Source: Bacteroidota bacterium (GTDB taxonomy: Bacteria; Bacteroidota; Bacteroidia; Chitinophagales; Chitinophagaceae). Taken from it: a stretch of 59,278 nucleotides of DNA. The position numbers and the translations under genes were made by a program. This document shows, in pieces, positions 52,107 through 59,278 of the stretch. The stretch lies in NCBI GenBank assembly GCA_023423835.1, contig JAFAEW010000135.1, positions 1-59,278 on the forward strand, read 5' to 3'. Below the pieces are notes generated by a model that saw only the letters and a list, made by a program, of their open reading frames with translations, did no database searches and was not told the DNA's origin. Positions within the stretch are counted from its first letter, which is position 1; each line of letters begins with the position of its first letter.

Positions 52107-53069
52107 ATGGACAAATTTCAATTGCAGAATAATCCGGGAAGAACCGCGCTGATTGAAGGAAAAGAATGGCTGTTTTTCTCAGGTTATGATTATCTGGGAA
52201 TACAACAGCATCCGCAATTTGTTGCACTCGTGAAAGAAGGCATCGACAAATACGGATGGATCTTTCCTTCCTCACGGATTTCCAATACGCAGTTACCCCT
52301 CTTTGAAGCGTTCGAAAATTACATTTCAGAAATCACGGGATTTGATGACTGTATCATCCTGTCGTCCGGATTTCTTGCAGGAGAATTGGCAACTTCTTTA
52401 TGGAAAGATGAACTGCATAACCTGCAACCATCGCATCCCGCCATCGACAGAAGCGTGTATGAACACAATAAGAAACGGCTTGCTTTTGATTCGGTTGATA
52501 TTTTTCGTGCAAACATCTTTCGTCCGTCACAGGAAGTGATCGAACAGGCAGAAACCATTGTTGTGGATGATTCGCATGGCTTCGGTTTATTGGGAAACGA
52601 AGGAGAAGGTTATTCGGCTTTTATTGATCAGAAAAATAAAGAAAAATACCTGCTTTGTTTTTCCCTTTCGAAAGCATGGAGTATCAATGGCGGTGTAGTT
52701 TGCGGATCAGAAAGCGTAATTGAGAAGCTGCGGACAAATCACCGTTATACCGCTGCCACTGCCCCGTCTCCCGCCCTGCTGTATGCTGCCATGAATGCCC
52801 GGGATATTTATCAATCGCAGTTAGAAAAGCTTAAAAGCACTATAGCCTATTTACGGTCGAAAAATCTTAGCCTGTCATCCAACAAACATCTTCCGGTTTT
52901 TATTCTGCCACCGACTATCAGTGAGGAGAGATTGCAACGAAGAAAAATCATTATTTCCTCTTTCGCCTATCCTGATCCAAACGGACAAAAGCTCAACAGA
53001 ATCATCCTTAATTCGCTCCATACAAAGGCGGATATGGATTTTTTAATTGAAGCATTATCTGAAGAATGA
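52107..53069 (+). CDS. PLP-dependent aminotransferase class I/II (BioF-like), short form
   Basis: A 320-residue fold-type I PLP enzyme resembling 8-amino-7-oxononanoate synthase, but some 60 residues shorter. ATG 52107 (MDKFQLQNNPGRTALIEGKE) is used; a GTG two codons earlier is also possible. The cofactor-binding segments are VDDSHGFGLLGNEGEGYS (Asp and His of the family DxxH motif, near residue 153) and CFSLSKAWSINGGVVCG, where Lys of SLSKA is the Schiff-base lysine. The catalytic substrate is unknown; without other biotin genes here, KAPA synthase activity is not claimed. Confidence 0.85.
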   Translation: MDKFQLQNNPGRTALIEGKEWLFFSGYDYLGIQQHPQFVALVKEGIDKYGWIFPSSRISNTQLPLFEAFENYISEITGFDDCIILSSGFLAGELATSLWKDELHNLQPSHPAIDRSVYEHNKKRLAFDSVDIFRANIFRPSQEVIEQAETIVVDDSHGFGLLGNEGEGYSAFIDQKNKEKYLLCFSLSKAWSINGGVVCGSESVIEKLRTNHRYTAATAPSPALLYAAMNARDIYQSQLEKLKSTIAYLRSKNLSLSSNKHLPVFILPPTISEERLQRRKIIISSFAYPDPNGQKLNRIILNSLHTKADMDFLIEALSEE

Positions 53070-53197
53070 AAATTATGGACGAACCGAGATACAAACGATG
53101 GAAAAGTTGTTGCAAAAGTGATTCGAACGGTTAAAACAAAGTGCAAATGAAATATCAAAAAAGTTACCCGATCACTTTTGCATAACGGTATCTATTA

Positions 53198-53240
53198 ACT
53201 AAAAAAGCTGCTTCCGGAAAAACAGCTTTTTTAGTTTTTT
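53198..53240 (-). terminator. Bidirectional terminator of the Sus operon and the BioF-like gene
   Basis: ACTAAAAAAGCTG (53198-53210) pairs with CAGCTTTTTTAGT (53223-53235), 13 pairs, with a 12-base loop. T and A tracts flank both sides. It lies between the convergent BioF-like gene (ends 53069) and the SusC/D operon (ends 53251), so it can serve both strands. Confidence 0.85.
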
Positions 53241-53250
53241 TGATTATCGG

Positions 53251-54120
53251 TCAATCCACTTTTTGCAACTCGATCCGGTATGTTCCGAAACTTCCGGCCG
53301 CGACCGTATGTTCTAACACCACACTCACGATCCCGTCACAGGGAGCAACGAAATTATCATTGCTCGGAACACTTTCAACCGAAATATCGCCGTATGGCCA
53401 AGCCGGTGGCGTACCGTAATTTCCGTACACCTGTTTTGCAACAGAGGTTTCATTGGTAACCGTATTTACATCGATTATGATCGGTCTTGCATCGAAGGCG
53501 AGGTATTCGAATGAGATCTGATGATCGTTGATCATGGTCACCGGAATGATATCTCCGGGAGAATAATCTGCCCATTCATCAATCAGCACTTTAAAATTGC
53601 CCTGGTATTGGGTGGCATCAAACTGGCAAACGGCAGAATATCGAACCGTAACCGTTAATCCCGGTTGACTTGGAATACTGGGTCCATAAGCCGCTCCTAC
53701 CAACGGAAACGCTTCAAAAAACTGGCCGTCTGAAGTGGTGATGTTAACACCAAAATCGAAATAATCACCCAAAACAATATCGGATCCAAACATTGAGATG
53801 AGTTCTGATCCGGTAATGGGAACGGAAGTGGGATAGGTAGTAATATCATTTTGAACCGGCTTCACGCTGCTTTTATCGCCGTTTTTGATGACCACCAGAT
53901 CCATCTTTGCAGGTTTGATATCATTTTTAAAATAGAGGTCTACTATTACGTTTGCCGCAAATGCATCCGCATTAGAAGCGTCAATTACCTGGTCTGCAGC
54001 CGTGTCTTTCGTTACGAGTGGCGTGGGCACCCTCTCAAGATCCGGCAGTTTCGGATTATCTTCCTTCCGGCACCCGAAGGCCAACACGAGAATAAGACTG
54101 TATATTAATGTTTTTTTCAT
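53251..54120 (-). CDS. SusCD-associated outer membrane lipoprotein of unknown function
   Basis: A 289-residue lipoprotein. The signal peptide ends at Cys17 (SLILVLAFGCRKED). The body is beta-rich, with no identified enzymatic motif (for example PITGSELISMFGSDIVLGD and FEAFPLVGAAYGPSIPSQPG). It is the third gene of the SusC-SusD operon, 25 bases after SusD. Proteins in this position are often surface glycan-binding proteins or of unknown role in the same utilisation locus; a binding role is inferred from position only. Confidence 0.75.
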   Translation of the reverse strand: MKKTLIYSLILVLAFGCRKEDNPKLPDLERVPTPLVTKDTAADQVIDASNADAFAANVIVDLYFKNDIKPAKMDLVVIKNGDKSSVKPVQNDITTYPTSVPITGSELISMFGSDIVLGDYFDFGVNITTSDGQFFEAFPLVGAAYGPSIPSQPGLTVTVRYSAVCQFDATQYQGNFKVLIDEWADYSPGDIIPVTMINDHQISFEYLAFDARPIIIDVNTVTNETSVAKQVYGNYGTPPAWPYGDISVESVPSNDNFVAPCDGIVSVVLEHTVAAGSFGTYRIELQKVD

Positions 54121-54145
54121 AACTACTTTTTTGCTGATTAATCAA

Positions 54146-55822
54146 TTAAGGAATCCAGAATATTTTTGAAGTACTTAAATCTGTCTTTTGCGGAGGTGCA
54201 TTCGGATTTGTTTCCAACTCGCTGCTTGCCCAGGGCAGTGACAACGGATAAGCACGCGTTTGCTGAACGGGCACTTTTTCCTGCGCTCCCGGATTCATCG
54301 GATCCCCATCGATCGGTGGCTGTACAAATCCGCCCGGAGCCATCTGGGGATTATTAGGATCAAATAAAACCGGATAGCCTGTTCTGCGGTAGTCAGTATA
54401 TTGATCAACAGAGCTGCCAAAGCTCGATATCCATTTTTGAGTCATTATAATTTCCAGCTGTTTGGCGGCATTTGCATCATACGCGGCCAGTACCTTGCTG
54501 ATGTATTCGGTAACCGCATCGGTGCCGGCAAGGGACGGAACCGTTTGCGCAGGCTTTACATAGGTTGAGATTACGTAATCCACCTGTTTAAACGATTCTG
54601 TCATGGCAGCTTCCAGTGTTGACCTGGCGTCGCCTGGCACCAATCCTTCTTTAATTAATTCAGCTTCGAGATACAACCGGTCCGCATAGGTAATGAACCG
54701 GTAGGGCGCAGCGCCGGTTCCGCTTTCTCCCGTTACCGCAATTGCATCTCCTTCGTCATAGCGGCCACCAACCGGATAAATCCCAAGTACTGTAATGGTA
54801 TTTTGCTGATTTGCATCGCGATGAGGGCCTGTTGAGCCAAAGTAGATGGAGACAAAAGCGCCGTCGCGATATTCTGTTTGGTTACCTTCCCGCGGTGCCT
54901 GGGTGGGACTTAACTGGTTGTACCAGTAATAGGGTATCCTTGGATCAGTGATGCCGGTAAAGATATTTTTGTTATACCCTTTTAAAATTTCATAAAACCA
55001 GGGACTGATATCGTTGGTTCGCTGGGTAGCGAAATAATCACCAAATCCCGGATTTCTGTCGTCGGTATTGCCTTTTGGTCCGAACGGCAGAAGAAAACTT
55101 TCGGAAGTCGTGCTGATGAGATTTCCTCCCGAGATCAAAGCATTCACTTCAGCCGTTACGTCCTGCACTTTTCTGATCTGTGTGTACATTTTCAGTTTCA
55201 GTGTATTGGCCGCTTTCACCCATTTATCAACATTCCCACCGTAGATCACGTCGTCACTTCCGGGAACCAAGGCGTTTTCAGCGGAACTGTTGTTCAGGTC
55301 ATTTATCCCTTCATCGATCAGTGCGAATAAGGATGGATAAATACCGGCATCATCGTCGAATTTCGGATAACGTATTCCGGAGTCCAACTTTTGCGCTTCA
55401 GAATAGGGAATGTCGCCCCACACATCTACCATTTGACTATAGGTATAGGCTTTTAGGATTTTTGCGATACCAGAATAGCGGGTGTTGCCGTTTTCTGTAC
55501 CATCTTTTATGATCTGTTCTAAATTAGCCATCGTACCCTTATACAAGGTATTCCAGGCATTTTCCAGATAGAATTCGCCGCCCGTAACGCCGTATTGGTC
55601 GGGCGCTTCACGGGTTGACAACTGATGGGTGTAAACAGCCAGGTCTTGCGACAGGCCGCTGCCGATGGCCAAACCAAGACCAAGGTTTCGTTCGGCCGTG
55701 GGTAACAGTGTTGACACAGATACACTAACCGGATCGTTCGGATTATTGTTTATGTCAAGCTGCTTTTTACACGAGGCAGACAAAATTGCGAATATCGCTA
55801 TATATATTATTTTATTTCGCAT
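54146..55822 (-). CDS. SusD/RagB family nutrient-binding outer membrane lipoprotein
   Basis: A 558-residue SusD-like lipoprotein. The signal ends at Cys18 (IFAILSASCKKQLDINNNP). Early TPR-type helices include NNPNDPVSVSVSTLLPTAER and the family segment NTLYKGTMANLEQIIKDG (residues ~95-112). The C-terminal ASSELETNPNAPPQK region resembles the SusD end motif. The lid binds a glycan or oligopeptide and passes it to SusC. It lies 20 bases after SusC. The cargo class cannot be read; there is no glycoside hydrolase or regulator beside it. Confidence 0.93.
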   Translation of the reverse strand: MRNKIIYIAIFAILSASCKKQLDINNNPNDPVSVSVSTLLPTAERNLGLGLAIGSGLSQDLAVYTHQLSTREAPDQYGVTGGEFYLENAWNTLYKGTMANLEQIIKDGTENGNTRYSGIAKILKAYTYSQMVDVWGDIPYSEAQKLDSGIRYPKFDDDAGIYPSLFALIDEGINDLNNSSAENALVPGSDDVIYGGNVDKWVKAANTLKLKMYTQIRKVQDVTAEVNALISGGNLISTTSESFLLPFGPKGNTDDRNPGFGDYFATQRTNDISPWFYEILKGYNKNIFTGITDPRIPYYWYNQLSPTQAPREGNQTEYRDGAFVSIYFGSTGPHRDANQQNTITVLGIYPVGGRYDEGDAIAVTGESGTGAAPYRFITYADRLYLEAELIKEGLVPGDARSTLEAAMTESFKQVDYVISTYVKPAQTVPSLAGTDAVTEYISKVLAAYDANAAKQLEIIMTQKWISSFGSSVDQYTDYRRTGYPVLFDPNNPQMAPGGFVQPPIDGDPMNPGAQEKVPVQQTRAYPLSLPWASSELETNPNAPPQKTDLSTSKIFWIP

Positions 55823-55842
55823 ATCAATATGTTTAATGGTCT

Positions 55843-58800
55843 TTAAAATGTTACATTCAGATTGACTCCAAATCTTCTCGTTGTGGGAGCAGCTGACAAT
55901 TCAATTCCCTGAATGGCAGCAGATCCATAACTGTTTACTTCAGGATCAAAATTTGTGTATTTCGGCATGTTTGGAGCGAGATACCATAAATTTCGTGCTG
56001 ACACACTTAAGGACAGGGAACCAATCGGCAACCTTTTGAAGAGCGATTTAGGAAAATCATAACCGAGAGAAATTTCACGAATGCGATAAACCGTAGCGTC
56101 GTAAACATTCCATTCGGTTTGTGAATTGATGGCAAACGAGTTTCCAAAATAAAGGTCGTTTGTTGTAACCCTTGTATGGTTTTCAATGGTTTTCCCACCA
56201 GCGTCCAAAATCGGCTTTCCGGTATTTGCATCTCCGTAAACTCCCGGAATAACCCAGGAAGTTTCACGGTCACGTGTATCATTTGTTACACCTCTTCCCA
56301 ACAAAGAGCTAACGGTAACAGAATAGATATCACCACCTTTGGTCATATCGAACAAGGCTGTCAGGAAAAATCCTTTGTAAGAAAGTGTATTCGTAATACC
56401 GAGTTTATAATCGGGATTGGGATTTCCGATATATCCTTCGGTAGGATCTGCTATCAGCAATCCGGTACCCGGATCAATCAGCAAATTTCCCTGGTCATCC
56501 CGCAGAGACTTCGTTCCTCTCAAATAGCCATACGGCATTCCAGCTTCGAAGTAGGGCGAAATTGTACCGCTGAGGATTCCGGCTTGAGGGAAACTTGAAA
56601 CCCCTTCTGTCAACTCTTCAACCGTATTGGTATTTTTGGTGAAGGCTCCATTGATTTCCCAGGTGAAGGACTGCGTTTTAATCGGTCGCACCGTTAATCC
56701 AACTTCAATTCCTTTATTTCTGATCTTACCAAAATTAGTATAGTACTGTGAATAGCCGGTGGAAGAAGGCGTAGTTATTGGCGCGATCAAATTGGTGGAA
56801 AGGCGGTTATACCAGGTAAAATCAAGTTCGATCCTTCTTGTCAGGAAACTCAGGTTGGTTCCTAATTCAATCTCCTGTGTAAACTCCGGTTTCAGATTTG
56901 GATCGAAGGATGTGCTTCCGGTGGATGCGGTCGGCTGACCGAGAAAGTTTGTTCCCAGAGCAAACACATTTTGCAGGGAATAAGGATCGGCATCTCTACC
57001 CACCTTTGCCCAGCCGGCCCTGATCTTTCCAAAATCCAGGATTTTACTGTTCATATGCAGCGCATCTGTAAATACCAGGGATCCTGAAACCGAAGGGTAG
57101 AAATAACTTCTGCTTTCAACCGGAAGTGTTGAGGACCAGTCGTTTCGTCCGGTAACATTAATAAAGGCGTAATTTTTATATCCCAGAACCACATCTGCGA
57201 AGACGCCCATTATCCTTCTTCTTTCATAATAATCTGTATTGAAAGTTTGTTGAGACGTATTGAGTAAGGTAAAAATTCCCGGCGTAATAAATTTCGATCC
57301 TGTATTGGTTTGTCTCGTAAAAGTGCGCTGGTTGAAATTATCTCCCAATACTACCTTCAGCGAAAAATCTTCTCCAATAGTGGGCGTGAGTGTAAATAAC
57401 AGGTTCGATTCTATTTCCTGATTTCTGACGTTATCGAGAACTATTCTTCCGGTTCCTTCCGCTGCCCTTGAGCCGATATCGGTAATTTCACGCCTGTTGA
57501 GCGTGTTTATGTTGGTTCCGATTTGATAATCTACTCTAAACCAGGGCCTGATGTTGAAATCAAAATGCACACCTGCAACATACCGTTCATCGTAAGTGGT
57601 GGCAACATTATGTTCGGCAGACCAACGCGGATTGTCGAACTGAGCACCGCCGTTTGGAGTGATGTTTTTTTCGTAAGGAAGATTCAGATCCCAGTTACGC
57701 GCCAAAAACAGCGTTCTGGCAAACTGTGAAGCAGCACCGTCAACCTGATTTTCCCCGAAATATCCGCCTTTTTGGGTGGAACGTGAATAACTGAGATTTC
57801 CCTGAACGTTTAACCCGATATCGAGTTTTGAAGAACCGCCCACACCAATGTTGGTACGGTTAAACATCGAGTTCGGCACATAACCCTTCTGATTCAACTG
57901 GGAAGCTGTAAGTGCAAAGGATGTTTTTTCATTTCCGCCATTAAATCCAATTGAATTTTCATAGACGGTTCCGGTTTGAAATAGATCTTTAACATTATCA
58001 GGATAAGCGCGGTAAGCGATATTGTCTGAGGGAAATAAATCGGGATAAGCCGCTTTAAAATCGGGCCATGCCGGAATGGAATCTCTGGAGCTAAACGATG
58101 GGCCCCAGGAACCGTTGGCATTTTGATAATTGAAATTCGAACCGGCTCCATACTCATTCTGGTAGGATGGAAGATTCGCGACCGTTTCAATGGAAAACGA
58201 ACTTCTGTAGTTAACTTCCAATCCTTTACGGCTCCGGGAGGCACTTCCGGATTTGGTGGTGATAATCAAAACACCGTTTGAAGCGCGTGATCCATAGAGC
58301 GCAGCTGCAGCCGATCCTTTCAGTACGTTCATACTTGCGATATCATTCGGATCGAGATTTGAGATTCCGCTGGAGTAAGCTGTACCGCCAACGGTTTGAC
58401 TGCTGGTCGTGATTTGCTGGTTGCTGTAGGGAATGCCATCCACAATAATCAGTGGTTGCGTATTTCCGAAAAATGAGTTATTACCCCTGATCTGAATACG
58501 GGTGGCGGCGCCGGGCGTTCCCTGAGAACTACGGATATCGACTCCGGGAACTTTGCCTTCCAGACTTTTCAGCATGTCGGGTTCCGATTTCTGAACAAGG
58601 TCATCCGGATTAACCTTTACGACAGAATATCCGAGGGATCGTTCCTCCCTCCTGATGCCCACCGCAGTTACCACTACTTCATTGATTTCGCCTTCTGACC
58701 GGCTTAAGGTAACATTAAGTACGGTCTGGTCGGATACCGTCATTTCTACCGGCGCGAAATTGACCGAAGAAAAGACTAAGACATCTCCTTTTTTAGCAGT

Positions 58801-58983
58801 AATCGAAAAATTTCCGGTTGCCGAAGCAGCAGTTCCGGTCTTGGTGCCTTTGATCGTTACCGAAGCACCTTCTACGGGAGCACCGTTCTCATCGGTGATC
58901 TTCCCTGTTATCGTTTGCGACTGGCCATATGAAATGGTCGTACCTATAAGGGCAAACAACAAAAAAAATAAAAGTTTCCTCAT
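55843..58983 (-). CDS. SusC/RagA family TonB-linked outer membrane protein
   Basis: A 1046-residue TonB-dependent transporter. A signal peptide (LLFFLLFALIGTTISYGQS) precedes a carboxypeptidase-like regulatory domain (GKITDENGAPVEGASVTIKG, residues ~26-45), the SusC signature near LEGKVPGVDIRSSQGTPGAA, the plug, and the 22-strand barrel ending in NVTF. It imports large nutrients across the outer membrane with SusD. It is the first gene of the operon. The 240-base region upstream, up to 59224, holds an AAGCTT inverted repeat but no clear TAnnTTTG box. Confidence 0.95.
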   Translation of the reverse strand: MRKLLFFLLFALIGTTISYGQSQTITGKITDENGAPVEGASVTIKGTKTGTAASATGNFSITAKKGDVLVFSSVNFAPVEMTVSDQTVLNVTLSRSEGEINEVVVTAVGIRREERSLGYSVVKVNPDDLVQKSEPDMLKSLEGKVPGVDIRSSQGTPGAATRIQIRGNNSFFGNTQPLIIVDGIPYSNQQITTSSQTVGGTAYSSGISNLDPNDIASMNVLKGSAAAALYGSRASNGVLIITTKSGSASRSRKGLEVNYRSSFSIETVANLPSYQNEYGAGSNFNYQNANGSWGPSFSSRDSIPAWPDFKAAYPDLFPSDNIAYRAYPDNVKDLFQTGTVYENSIGFNGGNEKTSFALTASQLNQKGYVPNSMFNRTNIGVGGSSKLDIGLNVQGNLSYSRSTQKGGYFGENQVDGAASQFARTLFLARNWDLNLPYEKNITPNGGAQFDNPRWSAEHNVATTYDERYVAGVHFDFNIRPWFRVDYQIGTNINTLNRREITDIGSRAAEGTGRIVLDNVRNQEIESNLLFTLTPTIGEDFSLKVVLGDNFNQRTFTRQTNTGSKFITPGIFTLLNTSQQTFNTDYYERRRIMGVFADVVLGYKNYAFINVTGRNDWSSTLPVESRSYFYPSVSGSLVFTDALHMNSKILDFGKIRAGWAKVGRDADPYSLQNVFALGTNFLGQPTASTGSTSFDPNLKPEFTQEIELGTNLSFLTRRIELDFTWYNRLSTNLIAPITTPSSTGYSQYYTNFGKIRNKGIEVGLTVRPIKTQSFTWEINGAFTKNTNTVEELTEGVSSFPQAGILSGTISPYFEAGMPYGYLRGTKSLRDDQGNLLIDPGTGLLIADPTEGYIGNPNPDYKLGITNTLSYKGFFLTALFDMTKGGDIYSVTVSSLLGRGVTNDTRDRETSWVIPGVYGDANTGKPILDAGGKTIENHTRVTTNDLYFGNSFAINSQTEWNVYDATVYRIREISLGYDFPKSLFKRLPIGSLSLSVSARNLWYLAPNMPKYTNFDPEVNSYGSAAIQGIELSAAPTTRRFGVNLNVTF

Positions 58984-59018
58984 AAGTAATAAAATTTAAA
59001 TTAAAATAGAGGTTTTAT

Positions 59019-59039
59019 TTAAGCTTTTTTTAAGCTTAA
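59019..59039. repeat. Inverted repeat TTAAGCTT / AAGCTTAA upstream of SusC
   Basis: TTAAGCTT (59019-59026) and AAGCTTAA (59032-59039) form a perfect inverted repeat around five T residues. It lies about 36-56 bases before the SusC ATG. It could be an operator or part of a leader hairpin; it is too AT-rich to be a strong terminator by itself. Confidence 0.35.
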
Positions 59040-59223
59040 CATTAAAACCAAGACAGCGGCGCTCAATCTTTTGCTGCATCCCGAAAAATTATTTTCCGGA
59101 AGGACCGGGGCGATGCGTTGGAGGCAGAGCAACCGGAGGGAAAACGCCGGTACAGCCGGTTTGACTTTCAGGATTGCGATTTTCAATTTATCTTGCACCC
59201 CTCATTGAACTTGAACGCAAATC

Positions 59224-59278
59224 ATGCAAAAAAATATTTTGATTACCGGAGGCGCCGGGTTTATCGGATCTCATGTGG
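59224..59278 (+). CDS. NAD-dependent epimerase/dehydratase, 3' truncated
   Basis: Only the first 18 codons are in the window, ATG 59224 giving MQKNILITGGAGFIGSHV. The Rossmann motif GGAGFIG marks an extended SDR, most like a dTDP-glucose 4,6-dehydratase or UDP-sugar epimerase. The gene runs off the right end, so the substrate class cannot be settled. It is divergent from the SusC operon. The gap between them holds a TATCTTGC box at 59189, an off-consensus promoter candidate. Confidence 0.85.
   Translation, partial: MQKNILITGGAGFIGSHV

Overview
The window reads as a chromosomal segment of a Bacteroidota bacterium, probably near Chitinophagia/Sphingobacteriia. The evidence is a SusC/SusD outer-membrane nutrient pair, a PorP/SprF protein, proteins with type A and type B type IX secretion (T9SS) sorting tails, a lipoprotein-type copper nitrite reductase, and promoters of the Bacteroidota TTTG / TAnnTTTG type with almost no Shine-Dalgarno sequences. 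No phage, insertion sequence or CRISPR array was seen. Taxonomy is inferred from gene families, not computed.

Layout. 1-5.7 kb: a truncated GNAT acetyltransferase, rseP and dxr, mgtE, then a SET-domain gene followed by two small charged proteins. 5.7-10.7 kb: an APH-type kinase, a free-standing structured RNA with complete tRNA-like arms (6862-7034), an Lrp/AsnC regulator, and a dipeptidase / 3-hydroxyacyl-CoA dehydrogenase / reductase run. 10.8-15.2 kb: a 1000-residue secreted MBG-domain protein converging on a BNR-type secreted protein. 15.3-18.7 kb: acylphosphatase and esterase, divergent from an ATP-grasp ligase and a GCS2 carboxylate-amine ligase. 18.8-23.6 kb: two SDR enzymes, a ChbG/HpnK deacetylase, obg, and a HhH-GPD glycosylase gene split by an in-frame amber codon.

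23.7-27.1 kb: nirK lipoprotein, a polytopic haem-copper-like membrane protein, a cytochrome c lipoprotein and tRNA-Leu(CAA); together these suggest nitrite/NO-related electron transfer. 27.2-33.2 kb: a saccharopine/alanine dehydrogenase-like enzyme, trmN6, cysH-type reductase, a sugar epimerase, a CvpA-CAP fusion and an SDR. 33.4-39.4 kb: a DUF3037/HipA-like kinase pair, then PorP/SprF with a 1207-residue PKD/T9SS-B adhesin-like protein. 39.6-48.7 kb: recG with no conventional start codon, and a MoxR-DUF58-transglutaminase operon ending in a TPR-like secreted protein. 48.8-53.1 kb: methyltransferase, gamma-glutamyltransferase, DinB-like and BioF-like genes. 53.2-59 kb: a SusC-SusD-lipoprotein operon, then the start of another NAD-dependent epimerase.

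The strongest candidate for something undescribed is the 173-nt RNA at 6862-7034. It has every arm of a tRNA at canonical length, but about 99 nt in place of the variable loop and an anticodon loop unfit for decoding. It shares its promoter layout (TTTG-N20-TAATATTG) with the tRNA-Leu gene 20 kb away. Other points of note are the amber-split glycosylase, the recG start, several near-leaderless promoters, and a methionine-rich stretch beside the type 1 copper site of NirK.
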